Part shown: positions 22,291-33,302 of the stretch, piece by piece | Position numbering within the stretch: the first letter of the stretch is position 1 | Layout: every line of letters starts with the position of its first letter | Assembly: GCA_039621445.1 (NCBI GenBank) | Contig: CP154954.1 | Span: forward strand, 75,218,634-75,282,633 | DNA from: Euglena gracilis | Lineage: Eukaryota > Euglenida > Euglenophyceae > Euglenales | Direction: 5' to 3' | DNA: 64,000 bases | The notes under the pieces: model-generated | What the model was told of the DNA's origin: nothing | What the model saw: only the letters and a program-made list of their open reading frames with translations | Database searches by the model: none | Program-made: the position numbers and the translations under genes

Positions 22291-22437
22291 CGCGTGCACG
22301 TGTTTGTATTGATATTATCAATTAATTGTGTATTGCCACAGTTAATGTCACATTTAAGCTGAAGGTCACCCAATTTTCCTAAACCCCCCCCCCCCCCCCC
22401 CCCCCAAACAATACCCCCCCCCCAAATAACTAATACA

Positions 22438-22439
<2 letters not shown>

Positions 22440-22473
<34 letters not shown>

Positions 22474-22512
22474 AAATATAATATATATATATATATATAT
22501 TATATATATAAA
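22440..22512. repeat. TA dinucleotide-rich tract
   Basis: TATATA runs split by ACCTAAATA; facing copy at about 55,397-55,470 with a different layout. Confidence 0.9.
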
Positions 22513-23247
22513 TATTATAGAATAATGCCACAAAAATGAAAAAGGGGGGTTTTGGGCGCTATTTGTTCCCTATGGGAATACAAAAAATTTCGAAAATTTT
22601 GGGGTGCTTTACCTCCACTCCCCCCCAATAATATCCCCCGCCCCGGGCTGGGATTTCGGATGACAAAATAGCACCCCGGGGGGTATAACTTGGGGGGGTC
22701 AACAATCAAATGGTAGATCTTCAGATACGGTGTCTGAACGTCTCCTGGGCCTGATGTTGCAGACGTTCTCATTAAGTGTTGATTGTGGTCACTTACAGAT
22801 AGGGCGTACTGGGAGGAGGCCCCCCCCCCCCCTGGTGGTTGGTTCTAGCCAGGCAGCAGCCCTTCTTTTAGACTGATGAATCTAAAATCCGGTTCAGTTC
22901 CGAAGAGCAAGGGTCGTATCGGACTGGGCTCGAATTGAGGCTGAACTGAAAGAACACCAAAAGCAGATGTATGTGGGGACTATGTATCTTTATTTGACAG
23001 CCCCTTTGGACTCTGTTGTGCCTTTTCCTGGTCCAGTTTGGCACCCCCCCCCCAAGGAGAAAACGCCGTCACCATTACACCGCCCAGCATTTTCCCAACC
23101 AGTGCTTATTCTCCAGCCGTCGGGAACGCTCATTTCCCCCCGGGCGGGGAATCAAGTGACGCTCTGCTGGCAGATCAAGTCGTCCACTGGCCCTGAAAAG
23201 AAGCGGTGCCGGAAATTGTCCGGCGGGATGCACTTTGGTCCCCGGAG

Positions 23248-23337
23248 ACCACACATCGGCCCGCCCCCGCCGGGCTGGATCTCGCGGCTTCAAGCAGCGC
23301 GGCCTGCTACCCGCTGTCTTTGCCGGTGTACCTCGTT
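23248..23337 (+). CDS. Exon M: YPLSLPVY strand of second PBP domain
   Basis: AG at 23,246-23,247 gives phase 0 with exon L; other AGs at 23,200 and 23,203 would add codons but break phase. The frame reads AGLDLAAS, then AACYPLSLPVYLVV. This matches the W-P-(I/L)-x-x-x-(T/S)-Y-(I/L)-(V/L) strand, as in exon B of the first domain (WPIVTYSYVAL). The donor is either GT at 23,335 or at 23,338. Confidence 0.7.
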
Positions 23338-23548
23338 GTACCGATTAAGCCCCGCTTGCGCACTTGCGTTCTCTTGATGAATTCCAGGAGCGTACTCTGA
23401 AAGAGGATGTTGCCATCATTGGAGGTTGCCAATTGTTTCCGGGGGGGGGGCAGGTGCACATGTATCAATTGCAATGTATTGTTCAATGCAATTTTCAGGT
23501 GCAATCGCATCAATGCACATGTATTGGTTTGCTGCATTGTCTGGCAAG

Positions 23549-23754
23549 CCGCCCGGTGCTTACCCCCAACGCCGCAATGCAACGCCACCATCGACTCCGT
23601 CACCGCCCTGGCGCTGGCCTTCCTCCTCCGGGCCTTCAGGGACAACAACACCGCTGCTGCGCTGGAGGGCTTCGGGCTGGCGCTGCTGGCGGTCGTCCAG
23701 GCAGCTGCGCCCTCCATCTGCCTCCCAAAGGAGCACCTCCCCAGAGAACCTGGG
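23549..23754 (+). CDS. Exon N: C-terminal helices of second PBP domain
   Basis: The frame reads CNATIDSVTALALAFLLRAF, then LEGFGLALLAVVQAA. It parallels the first domain's SCDAVRATVAFWQWFLT and fits the closing helices of PstS-like folds (C-x-A-x-x-x-x-x-F-x-x-W, then a glycine-leucine stretch). Donor gtagtt at 23,755. The acceptor after GGCAAG (23,548) keeps the frame open but does not agree in phase with exon M, so this border is uncertain. Confidence 0.68.
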
Positions 23755-25100
23755 GTAGTTGGAGAGCCGGCAGAAAAAATGCAGATGCAAATCAAACGCC
23801 CCGCAATTTCCCGCGACCTTTTGTGTCCAGTGCTCACTTCCCCCGCCCGAACAGATCCATTCCATAGCAGGCCATGACAGATCCGTTCCGAGCAGACCTT
23901 TCCGAGGTTTCACCGCGATTTGCCTTTATAATGCAAGTCAAAACCCCCAATTGGAGGTCATACAATCACTCAGTCACTGGCGGACCCCAAATACAAGACT
24001 GATTATGCTGGCCTGGAACAAGAGGGCGGGACTTGGTCGGAGAGACCAGTTTGCCATTGTTGACAGTTGGCTGCAACTGTCTCCCCAGCTGCTAAGGCTG
24101 CGAACGCCCTGTTCTTGTCCCTGCATAACTTCGCCAAAAGAAGCAAGTGTTTTTCTGGTACAACCATTCTTTAAAAATGGGGGGGTTGATAACACGATGA
24201 TGACAGGAAGAGATTCTCAGTTTTTTGAGGACGTTTGTGTCCCCCAGGGCGGGAATTTCCCGTTACCCGAAAATTGCCATTTCCAAGGGACAATTTGCTG
24301 GGTCAGCTGGGACTGGGACCCAGAGCCAAACCCACCCGCCCCCACCCCCTGGGGTTTGCCAAAAACAAAACGATGCTTGCTGGGGAGTTGCCATTTTGCG
24401 GCCTATTCCGGCTGACTTTTTGAGTCGGACAGTCCACCACAAGGCCTGTGGTGGACTGCAAGGGTTTGTGGGGTGACTTCCCGGGCTGGGGGGGGGCAAG
24501 TTCGTAACCCCCCCCCCAAATATAAAGCCCCTGGATTTCTTTTTTTGGACAGGAGTTCAACACCTTAAGGGAGGGTTTATATTTGGGGGAGGCTTTATAT
24601 ATTTGGGGGTAAATCAAACTTTTTCGGGTGGCCTCTATGACTTTCGGCAGCCTTCCATCGTGGCCAAATACCAATTTTATGCCCAATTTTTGCTGTGTAC
24701 CTCCTGTTTTTCACAGATGGGTGCAATTCTTATCCAAATTGGAACATTTCTGGTGAAAAAAACCCACGCAAGATTTTTCTACTTTTTCCCGAGTGACACC
24801 AGCGTCTGGCTCCGCATCGGGGGGGGGCTTTATCCTTGGGCGGCAAAACCAAACCCCCTCGGGGAGGGGGGCTTAATATTTTGGGGGTGGTTTACTGACC
24901 CCCCCCCTCCCATTCCCGTGCCCAGAGGTCTGCCGGGGGCCTGGGCCGGGGGTGCCAGCCAACCTGTCTGGCGACAGGCTCAGGGGGGACAGGGCACCCC
25001 CAACGCTGCCCCCTCCAGCCCCCACCCCCACCCCCACCACCACCTGGTTTCCCATCAAAAGCAGGGACGAGTGGCCGGCCCTGGCCTCCCTCTCCTGCAG
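23755..25100 (+). other. Intron N-O
   Basis: No coding signal. A small hairpin AGTCCACCACA/TGTGGTGGACT lies at 24,431-24,457; CCAAATATAAAGCCCC phrases at 24,517-24,600. Confidence 0.5.
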
Positions 25101-25172
25101 CACCGCTGGTGCCGCAGCAGACACGTCGGGCAGGGGGGCGCTGGGCCAGGCCGAAGCCTCTCCGCCATGGTC
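25101..25172 (+). CDS. Exon O (tentative): segment before the membrane helix
   Basis: A GC-rich block after CTCTCCTGCAG with a GTGACT donor. Phase 0 at both ends agrees with exons N and P, and reads Arg/Gly-rich (VGQGGAGPGRSLSAMV). No family motif; the other frames are equally open, so the frame is chosen only by phase. Confidence 0.35.
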
Positions 25173-26685
25173 GTGACTCTTGTCGCCAAAACAATTGTGC
25201 TCAGCTGGCTTTGGGCCTCCCCCCGGGAACAGCACAGACTTCACCAGGTTTTCCTGTGGCAATCAGTTAGTCGCGATATCTCAGTTCTCGGCACATTTTC
25301 TCGGACACATTTCTTGTCGAGGTCCTGCCCAGAGATTGTCGTCCCCCGCAGGCAATTGCTTAAGCACTGACCACCCCCCCCCCCTCGGGGGGGTGGGTGA
25401 CTGGTTTTTTCAAAGTGACTGACTGGTTTTTGGCCCGGACCCCCCCCCCCCCCGGGGGGGTCGGCCAGGAGTGGGCAAAAGTGGCTTGAGTGACCCCGGC
25501 GCCGAAGGCGCCGGAAAAATTTTTTGGGCCTAAAATGGCCTAAAGTGACTGGAAAGTGGCCGTTTTTCTGAGTGGCCGACCCCCCCCCCCCCCCCGGGGG
25601 GGTAGTGACTGGCTGGTTTTTTGAAAATGAGTGACTGACTGGTTTTTAAAAAAAGTGGAGTGACCCCCCCCCCCCCCCCCCCCGGGGTCGGTAAGCAATT
25701 GTATGGTCCCCAGCCAGGTAGGGGGTACCTGGTTGGGCAGGCACTGCAGGGCACCCAGCTCTTACCCCGCGGTAGGGCAAATGGCCAAAAGTACTTGAGC
25801 AGTCGGCCAAAACCCTTCTGGAGCCGAAGGCGCCGAAAGCCAGAAAAGCTCACTTTTTTGACCCCGATACAATGATTGGGTGTCAATTCCTGCCCCCCTT
25901 GGTCAAAGCTCCCCCCCCCCCCCCCCCCCCCCCCGCATTTGCTGACGATTTCGTCCCCAACTCTCTTGTCTTTTCCGAAGGTTTTCGAAGTTTTCTTAAT
26001 GCAAAGCGATTTTTTTTTTCAAGGTGAAAAAATGTGTATTTCAGGAATATTTAATTTTTCCCCCTTCGGGCAGAGTGTAGCCAATCTGACTCATGGCCGC
26101 CTGTCCTCTGATCAACGGGGTCATTAAACAGGAACTCCTTTGCGTCATCTGGCCGGTAGGGGAGGGGGGAGCGGGACAAGATTCTGGACAAGGTTCTGTT
26201 CAAGCCACACCCAAAACCATGAAGAGAGCACCATGAAGGTGATAGCTAATATGAAAACAGGAGACAAATTCTCGAGCAGGTCCAGGTCCCCCCCCCCCCC
26301 CGGGAAGTTGTTCCTCCCGCAGGTTACCACCTCCCCGCCCAAAAAGCCGTCAGCCTGGGTCCGTCCTTGCTGACTTGTTGGGACGCTGTCAGGTGGCAAA
26401 CCTCCCCGGGAGGGGTAGCCCTGACATTGCCACCGACCGCCAACCCATGCAACAAACCAGGAAGCACCCGGTGCCGCCCTGTGTGCCATCCGTCGATGTC
26501 GCGCCCATCGTGGCGGGTGGTTGCGTCCAAGCACCTCCAGCGACAAAACCCAACAAATCCCGACAAATCCCTACAAAACCCGACAAAACCCGACAAAACC
26601 TGACAAAAACTTGACACATCCTGAGAAATCCCGACAACCCCCGACAACCCCCGACAAATCCCGACAGCACCATCAAAATGCCAAG
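25173..26685 (+). other. Intron O-P (about 1.5 kb)
   Basis: ACTGACTGGTTTTT-type repeats with C/G runs and GGCGCCGAAGGCGCC hairpins (25,370-25,860), T-rich filler, and a CGACAAA(A/T)CC minisatellite next to the exon P acceptor. Confidence 0.5.
26540..26667. repeat. CGACAAAACC-type minisatellite
   Basis: About eleven imperfect 10-11 bp units ending 19 bp before exon P. Facing copy at about 51,256-51,383. Confidence 0.88.
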
Positions 26686-26767
26686 TGCCTGGAGGTGCTT
26701 GGCTGCATCGGCGCGTTTGTCGTCCTCGCCATCCCGGGCCTGTGGTACGTGCGGAAATCCAGGCGGG
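26686..26767 (+). CDS. Exon P: transmembrane segment
   Basis: Acceptor CCAAG at 26,685, donor gtcaga at 26,768. The frame reads CIGAFVVLAIPGLWYVRKSR: about 18 hydrophobic residues followed by Arg/Lys, the usual stop-transfer signal for a single-pass protein with an outside N-terminus. It lies between the extracellular-type PBP domains and the cyclase-like domain, as expected for a receptor cyclase. One leftover base joins the first two of exon Q in frame. Confidence 0.8.
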
Positions 26768-27177
26768 GTCAGAGCGCCTACAAAATACCCCCTTTGTGAA
26801 ATGACCCCCCGGGGTATCGCCACCCCCCTTCTGCTTCTTGCGACCCCCCCCGGAGGGGTATCGCAACCCCCTTGGTCATTGACCGCCAGTTAGTGGTGGT
26901 ACTACCACAGTACTACGGCAGGCTTGTTTTTCGAACCTGTTTACCGACATGTATCAAAACAGTTTGGGTGTCAAGCGCATTTCCGCAATTGTTGGTGGGA
27001 CGTGGTCAGAACGTTGTAGTGTCCGAGAGCTTGGACCCGCACACAATGAAGCATCACCCCCTTTTGGGGGCCATTGGTTCATTCACCATAGTCCCCCCCC
27101 CCAGGCCTTCCGTTGCGTGACCCTAAGACGACGTCCAAGCGTCAGCACAACTGTGACAAACTGCCACTGGCTCATAA

Positions 27178-27222
<45 letters not shown>

Positions 27223-27576
27223 TTGTGTGTGCGTGCGCGAGCGTGCGTGCATGCATGCGTGTGTGCGTGCGTGCGTGCGTGGCAGGTTTTTTTTAGTCTT
27301 GGACCCCCTCCCCCCCGGGGGGGAGGGGTGGGTAGGGTGGGTGGGTCCCTTGGACTCTCTCTCCCCCTGGGGGTGGGGGTGGGGGGCTGGTGGGTATATC
27401 TTTTTTTGGCGCCAAAGGCGCCGAAAATTTTGAAAAAGGTATTTTTAGCATTTTTGGCCATTTTCGGCAAAAGTGGGTGGGTCCCCCGGACCCCCCCTCC
27501 CCCCCGGGGGGGGGGGCACCCAAGGGGGTGTATTGGGTGGGTGCCGATCTTTTGCGGGTGGGCGGCGGGGCTTTAG
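26768..27576 (+). other. Intron P-Q
   Basis: GT dinucleotide run (27,180-27,220) and a C-run/GGCGCC hairpin module (27,283-27,500). No exon. Confidence 0.55.
27180..27220. repeat. GT dinucleotide repeat
   Basis: About twenty GT units; the facing AC run near 50,715-50,741 is about seven units shorter. Confidence 0.95.
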
Positions 27577-27683
27577 GGCGGCTTCTGGCGAAAGAAGAAT
27601 GCCTTTGGGGCCCTGCCGCCGACATGCAGGCCCTCCAGAAGCAGGTGTCCGACGTCAAGGTGGCGGAGGACTGTGCGGAGCAG
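27577..27683 (+). CDS. Exon Q: juxtamembrane linker
   Basis: Acceptor GCTTTAG at 27,576; phase fits exon P. The frame reads RLLAKEECLWGPAAD, then LQKQVSDVKVAEDCAE, a helical, charged stretch just inside the membrane. There is no GT donor at the natural end; either GC at 27,684 (CAG/gcttct) or a GT at 27,660 would keep phase with exon R. Directly downstream starts an inverted-repeat element with a target duplication in the coding frame. Confidence 0.68.
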
Positions 27684-27858
27684 GCTTCTTTTCAAGCCAA
27701 AGACCCCCCCCTGGGGGGAGGTGGGTGCAGGGCCGAACCCCCCCCCCCCGGCCCCGGTATGGGGTTTGGCGCAACGCGCCAAAAATATTTTTGGAAATGG
27801 CCTCAGACGGCCTCATTTGGGGTGAGGGACCCCCCCGAGGGCCTGAAAAAGAATCCTG
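27681..27858. mobile_element. Introner-like element between exons Q and R
   Basis: Ends CAGGCTTCTTTT and AAAAAGAATCCTG are inverted repeats. GTGCGGAG flanks both sides (27,673-27,680 and 27,859-27,866), a perfect 8-bp target duplication. Taking out the element and one flank restores an unbroken frame, VAEDCAEAIACFDLEAV, which matches the family's linker helix. So this intron appears to be the element itself. Confidence 0.82.
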
Positions 27859-27971
27859 GTGCGGAGGCCATCGCCTGCTTCGACCTGGAGGCCGTGTCGT
27901 GGCTGGCCGACCTCGCCAAGCCCACCAAGATCCAGCTTGCCTTCCTGCACATCGTCACGTTGCTGGTGGAG
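27852..27971 (+). CDS. Exon R: conserved pre-cyclase linker
   Basis: Acceptor AAAAAG at 27,851 lies in the terminal repeat of the element; AG at 27,866 is an in-phase alternative. Donor GAG/gtcagg at 27,972. The frame reads FDLEAVSWLADL, then PTKIQLAFLHIVTLLVE. I take this as the helical region of PBP-cyclase receptors that leads into a YR-x-(Y/F)-(L/I)-P motif, which exon S supplies. This family assignment is from memory. Confidence 0.72.
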
Positions 27972-28268
27972 GTCAGGCGGGGGGCAGGCTCGTCAATGCG
28001 GGGGAGTGGGTCAGTCACACTGCATCTATACGTCTGGGTGGGTGGATGGGCTGACCTCCACGGCGAGAGTTTGTGGTCGCCAATGTTGTGTGTGAGAGAG
28101 AGGCTGGTTTGCAAGTTGGTGTTCGGGTGTCTCTGCCTATGCACCTCCATTTTCACGCAAACGTGGCCCGCCGCCTCAACATTCAGAAACGTTTTCTGCG
28201 TCACCCGTGTATGCGTCAGTCCCCCGCGCCCCCCCCCCGCCCCCCGTCCGCCTGTCCCCCCACCCCAG
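27972..28268 (+). other. Intron R-S
   Basis: A 297-bp intron with a GT donor (gtcagg) and CCCCAG acceptor; no inverted ends seen. Confidence 0.6.
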
Positions 28269-28359
28269 CCCTTCATCCCGGACCAGCTGATGGCCCAGCT
28301 GCAGGCCGTCAAGAACGGGGAGGAGCCCCCGAAGGGGCATGCGCAGCGGTCCCCCCGGG
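28269..28359 (+). CDS. Exon S: FIPDQL linker segment
   Basis: Acceptor CACCCCAG at 28,268; phase 0 fits exon R. The frame reads PFIPDQLMAQLQAVKNGEEP. F-I-P-D-x-L-(M/L) is placed like the (Y/F)-(L/I)-P-x-x-L motif before cyclase-type domains in related receptors. The donor is GT at 28,360 or 28,349; neither agrees in phase with the best-looking acceptor of exon T. The GT at 28,349 is GC in the other copy. Confidence 0.65.
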
Positions 28360-28880
28360 GTACTGGCGACGACAGGCCCAGGCGGGCCCCGCTGCTTCCC
28401 CACTTGAGTTATTTGAGGACACCGATGGCTGAAAGTCAAAAAGTATTGCAAAATTTTTGTTTGACAGCAATTTTGCCCATCCGCTGGATTCCAATTAAAA
28501 CAACCCCTCAGACGGATTGACTGAAACCCAATACCAGCACACCCCCTCCCCCCCCATCAGTGAATGGCTGCCAATGGCTGCCATACCACCGTACCATTGC
28601 ATATCATACCATATACCACCATACCATTGCTCAAAGTGTGTCTGACTCCACCTCCGGGGAGGTGTTTGAAGTGATTGACTGGCAGTGATTGACTGGTTTT
28701 CCCCCAGGGGTGGAGTTGGCAGGAACAACTGCAAGTGGCCACCCGGGTTGGCCAAAACCCACTGCCTTTAGGCCAAGGGGGGTCGGAAGTGGGTGACTGG
28801 TTTTCAAAAGTGACTCACTGTTCTTTGGAAGAGGAACGTAATCCCCCCCCCCGGGTGATAAGCACTGGTGTGGTCCTCAG
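28360..28880 (+). other. Intron S-T
   Basis: CATACCAT-like short repeats (28,575-28,630) and ACTGGTTTTC repeats. No exon. Confidence 0.5.
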
Positions 28881-29013
28881 GCTCCTGCTCACGGAAGGTC
28901 CCGCCTGCCGCCAACAACCTCCGTGTCGTCGCGGGCCTCCGTCCACAGCTCGTTGTCCAGCCGCACGGTGGTGGTCGCGCACGGCCACGGCCATGGCTGC
29001 CTCCCCAGCCACA
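28881..29013 (+). CDS. Exon T: first strand of cyclase-like domain
   Basis: Acceptor GGTCCTCAG at 28,880 (alternative AG at 28,897), donor gtgggt at 29,014. The frame reads VSSRASVHSSLSSRTVVVAHGHGHG. Class III cyclases start with V-T-(V/I)-L-F-x-D-(I/L)-x-G-(F/S); here TVVVAHGHGHG holds that place but has no Asp for the first metal site. One leftover base joins exon U as Ser. Confidence 0.6.
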
Positions 29014-29421
29014 GTGGGTCAGAGTTTCTTTTGCTTCTGGGCGTCACTGGACCATATTGCTTAAAGTGATCCCATGGGTGGTGACTGACTGACTCTTGGT
29101 TCCAGACCACCACCCCCGGGGTCGGCCAGAACTGGCCGAAGAGGTCAACCTGAAATTCGCTTTGAGTCATGTGTAAATCACACAATATTTACTTACTTTT
29201 GCACTTCAAAAACCCGAAGTTATTTTTATTTTTATTTTTGTGCCTGAAGTTGGTTTTTTTCCCCTTGATTTTTCAGATAAGATATTCAGTAGTCAGGGGG
29301 GGGTCCAAAGTTGGGGGTCTTTTGTATTTTTGGCTGATTGGCCCAGGGGGCTCTTATTCTTGGAGGTCTTATTTGAGGGGGGGGGGGCACCACATCACTC
29401 CGGTTGCCGGGCGCCGTACAG
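29014..29421 (+). other. Intron T-U
   Basis: T-rich filler with a G-run near the acceptor; no exon. Confidence 0.5.
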
Positions 29422-29471
29422 GCAGCACAATGGAAGGGGCCATGCCTGCCGAAACCAACAATCGGGCCCCG
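29422..29471 (+). CDS. Exon U: short cyclase-like segment
   Basis: Acceptor CGTACAG at 29,421, donor gtgagc at 29,472. The frame reads MEGAMPAETNNRAP; phase fits T upstream and X downstream. At 50 bp it is very short, and its role is set only by position. A near-identical copy is at 48,462-48,511, the last exon before the right arm ends. Confidence 0.55.
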
Positions 29472-32400
29472 GTGAGCGCTGCCGACGACCCTCGGTGCGC
29501 CGGGCGGGCCGTGACGACACTGCAACCCTGGGGCGGGGAATGGCGGAACAGCCAGGGGGTGGGTGGGGGATTGACCCCACACCAGGCCCCGCCCCCCCCT
29601 GCCTGCAGTCATCCGGGGCTGAACGGGAATTGGCGGAACAGCCGGTGGGATTGACCCCCCCCCCCCACCAGGCCTTCCCGTTCTTGCCCCCCTCTCCCTC
29701 CTGCCGTCCCATCGGTGATGTCGGATGTATGTAATGTGGCGTGGCTGCTCAGTATGTCATGGCTATCTATGGGTCATCAGGCTGGGCCAGCCGCCTCCCA
29801 TCCTTCTCCGCGGATGCAGTGGGCGGTTAATGGCTTCCACAAAACGTTCATCCGCTGCCCCAAATGTTGCCACTCCCGCCTTGGGATACCCCCTTCTTTG
29901 AACCGCACTCAACGGGCCAGCTTTTCATTGCCCCCCCCCCCCACAGGACCCCAAGGAAGGTGCCACCTTTGCCCTTGATGACTTGTCACTTGGAACGTCC
30001 ACGGTGAACCCCCCCCCCAGAAAACCGTGCAGCTTTGGGGTAGGTAGGTATGATGTGCCACCCACAAGGATTGGTGAGCGTGCTTTTTTGAACAGGGGTT
30101 GGAGGGTCTGACCCCCCAGGGAGTCAGAGGTTGGTCCGACCACCCCCCTCCAGGCTGGGAGGGTCTGGGAGTCAAGAATTTTTCTCTCCCCCACCCCTTC
30201 CGCTGGAATATTTGTGCTTTTCACATATGTTTTGTCAGGTTTGTTGAAAAAAACCAGAAAAGCGCGATTTTGGGGCATTTTTGAAGCCCCACAAGTTTTT
30301 TTCCTTGTTCCCCGAGGGCACGGGTGGTCGACCCACCCGGCCTCTTCTTCCCCTTTCACCCCCCCTCGCTTAACTGCTTAATACCATGTCCCCACCCGCC
30401 ACCTGCTGAACATCTGTCATTCCCTCCTGGCAACGGTGCGCGCGTCTCCGACACTTCGCTTGGAAGTCACGCCGACCGCTTCCGCCGCACCTGCCTGGGT
30501 CCCCGTCCTGTCACATGGATCTTGCCAGGACACATTTGTGAGCAAATTTTCCATGGATTCCAGAGTGTCTGACCCGGAGGGGGGGGTCAGTTACTGGCTT
30601 TCCCAAACAAAAAACGTGACTTACTGGTTTTGGAACCATGTCCCCCTCCCCCGGGGGTTGGTAAAAAAATTGTTTAAATTAGACTTGCAGCACCCCCAAA
30701 TATATGCGTAGAAAGGACTTCGTAGGCATCGGTGTTGTGTTGCTGTGCTGCCTAATTTGCCATTCCAGCAACACTCCAGCAGCCGTTTCCGTTCTTGGAC
30801 CCCCCTGAAACAGAGTTCTAGCAGGCCGCCATCTCAGCAGCAGTCTCAGCAGAGGCGGACCCATTTCTGCACATACATGTTTGTACGCTTCGTGATCGAG
30901 GCAGAGCATGAAGCAGACAAACACGGGCGGCCAGGCCAGAATTGAGATACCTCCTCGTGCGGATGAGCCACTGGTTGTCCAATTGGTTGGTTCGATAATT
31001 ATTCATTATTGCATCTGGTTGTGTCAAAACGACTCACAAATAGAAATGCTGATTTTTGTGCTCTGCTTTCTCCCCAGGAATTTGTCAATGGTTTGACCAT
31101 ATTTGTTTCCCCTGCAAAATTTTCCGAAGCAAATCATGCACAGGAGGGGCCTCCTGGGCGATGGCGATGGCACCCCCCCCCTGCAATTGGTGAACATACC
31201 CTTGTTGGGGGTGGTTTTCAGGCAGGGGCACAGGGGCTTTGTATACAAATCATTGTCCTGTCCAGGCCCCCAGTGCCCCTTCTGGGGGGACAGGGGCAGG
31301 GGAAGGCCCCCCACCAGTATTTATTCCTCAATCTCCGAATCTCCCAGCGAACTCAACAAGGGGGGACCCAGAGAGGCCCCCTATGGTATGGCAACCAACA
31401 GGCAGGGGGTCTCTTCATTATCTGGGGCCGCTGAATCCCAGTCGGGGGTGACCACCAAAAATTCGGTCTGTGGAAACATTTTCAACCTGGGGAGAAACTT
31501 CTGAATTACTGACCGGGGGGGTTCTCATAAACGGGGGGGGGGTCGGCGAAAGCAAGGTAAGTCCTGCCAGGACAAAAAGGGCCAGAGGTGAAAAAGGCTA
31601 GAAGCTAGAAGAAGGGATAAATGGCACCAAACAAACAGCCACAGTGTACACGGAGGTTAGCATTAAGCCCCCCATGTTGTCCAGTGGACGTTGGAATGCA
31701 TCCACTACTGTGGCCTCCCAGTGGGGCCACCGGGCCACAAAATGTTGCAATTTGTTGTTGTTGCCTGGGGAGGCAAATCAATCTGTCCCCCAGGGTGATA
31801 AATTCTCTGAAGTGCTGCCTTGGCCAAGTGAAAAAGCTGGGGCCCAGTGAATAATCCCCCCTGTCCATCACCTGCATCTGGGACATTCTAGACATTCTTT
31901 TGAGGGGTCCCATTCAACTTGGAGATATACTTTGTTTTTCAAAGGGCGGAAGATGCTAATGTTGGAATATTGGACTGGGATGCCAGGCAGACAGCCCACC
32001 ACCACCTCCTACTTAGCCAAATGCCAAAATTCCAAGAATTTTCCTTCCAAAGTCTGCACAATTGAGAAGGATTTATGTCCCGTTTTCTTCAAGTCACTTT
32101 TAAATACTCAAGAATACCTGTTTTTTTGAGTCAATTTTAGTTACTTCTATTTGGTGCTCTGAGTTTCTGGGTTCCCGAAATTTTTGTTGATTTAGTAATT
32201 CAAAAGTAATTGATACACAACAACACATTGATTGTATGTTGGAGAGAATGCATTTTATAGTTATTTGAACAAAATCATGTTGTACTCTTTTGGTTCAAAA
32301 ATGATTTATTTTGTTGTTTTTGGGTTATTCGAGGAGTTGCCCCCTCTGAAAATGTTGAAACTGTGCACGATGCAACCTTTTTTGAGCCTTTCCCCCAAAA

Positions 32401-32573
32401 GTCAGAGGACCAACAATTTTCCTTGCGGTAGCTTCACCTTCAACTGAACCCTGAGCCGTATTTTTCCAAGTCCACGGCGGAGTGGGTTGGGGGGGGTCCG
32501 AATCCCCCCCCCCACACCTCAGAATTAGGAATCTCCGGTTTGTCAGCCCCGCCAGTCAGGCCTGTAGACTCAG
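29472..32573 (+). other. Intron U-X, crossing the arm boundary
   Basis: The inner edge of the left arm (30,987) lies in this 3.1-kb intron. A GC-rich patch at 30,430-30,530 has open frames but no usable splice pattern. The block 29,490-29,740 is rearranged relative to the other arm. Confidence 0.5.
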
Positions 32574-32741
32574 CTGGCCACCGCGGTCGCGGCCCACGTG
32601 GTGACGCTGGGGAAGGGCCACGGGGCGACCATCGACAAGGTGACGTACGACTCCGTGGCGCTGCACTGGAACGTGTCCGCGCAGTGTGCCGGGGCCCTGC
32701 CGGGCCACCGCTTGCAAGCCTCCCATCCCAGGGGTCCAGGG
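32574..32741 (+). CDS. Exon X: metal/nucleotide strand pair of cyclase-like domain
   Basis: Acceptor GACTCAG at 32,573; phase 0 agrees with exon U. The frame reads LATAVAAHVVTLGKGHG, then GATIDKVTYDSVALHWN and VSAQCAGALPGHR. It matches the class III stretch G-G-x-(V/I)-(D/E)-K-(F/x)-x-G-D-x-(V/L)-(L/x)-(A/x)-x-(F/W)-N, with YD in place of GD, so the second metal Asp appears kept. The 3' border is unclear: a dispersed repeat starts right after GHR, and 32,741 is only one possible end. Confidence 0.75.
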
Positions 32742-33235
32742 GTTTTCTTAAGCTGGAGGGTACCCTACCCCCCCGGGGGGGTCCAGCCAGCCAGCAGCTC
32801 AAATCCAGCCAGCAGCCCAAATTCGGGCTGGGAGCCCCCCCCCCCCCCCGGGGGTCGAGTGAAATATAGTTGGGTCCAGCCCGGCCAGAGGCCGGGCCAG
32901 CCGGCCGAAGGCCGGGCTAGCCGGCCGCAGGCCGGCCAGCAAACTGGGCTGCCCAGCTCACCTATGCCTGCATTTTTTCCCCTCATTACAGCTTCCCAAT
33001 CACAGGGCCCCAGCCTTGACCAAGCTCCATCCATCAAAATGTCGAAAATGGCAAAAATGTTTTAGAAAATTTTGTTTTTCATCGACCCAGCCCAGCCCAG
33101 CCCCCTCCAGCCCCCTCCCCCCCCCTCTCCCCCCTATACCCCCCGGGGGGGGGGTCCAGCCAGCAGCTCACTTTCAGCCAGAAGCCTTTTTGCCAGCCAG
33201 AGGCTGGACCCCCCTCCAGGGGGGGGCCTTTTTTT
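32735..33235. repeat. Composite CCAGCC-rich dispersed repeat, second copy
   Basis: Same phrase order as 7960-8330: CAGCTCAAATCCAGCCAGCA, stacked CCGGCC stems, ATCAAAATGTCGA, CATCGACCCAGCCC. Here the GGCCGGC stem part is expanded. Confidence 0.75.
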
Positions 33236-33244
33236 TTTTTTTTT

Positions 33245-33302
<58 letters not shown>

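Larger units (their letters stand above)
22055..23247 (+). other. Intron L-M
   Basis: After the pentamer array, C-runs and AT tract, a filler region (22,530-23,200) shows no convincing exon. Confidence 0.5.
14200..30987. repeat. Left arm of large inverted duplication
   Basis: The sequence matches the reverse complement of 46,977-64,000 nearly throughout. The inner edge is sharp: both arms share CCAATTGGT and then diverge. Facing coordinates sum to about 77,964 near the inner edge and about 78,183 at exon H. The outer edge cannot be placed because the right arm reaches the window end. Confidence 0.95.

Noticed and set aside
21500-22321. Thr-Gln-His-Asn-rich protein on the minus strand
   Set aside because: It is the translated pentamer array; exon L on the other strand is the real coding part.
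27390-28520. 376-residue open frame on the + strand
   Set aside because: Same reason in the left arm: it joins exons Q, R and S through introns with clear splice signs.
30430-30530. GC-rich patch as an extra exon between U and X
   Set aside because: No acceptor near its start, frames equally open, and U joins X in phase without it.
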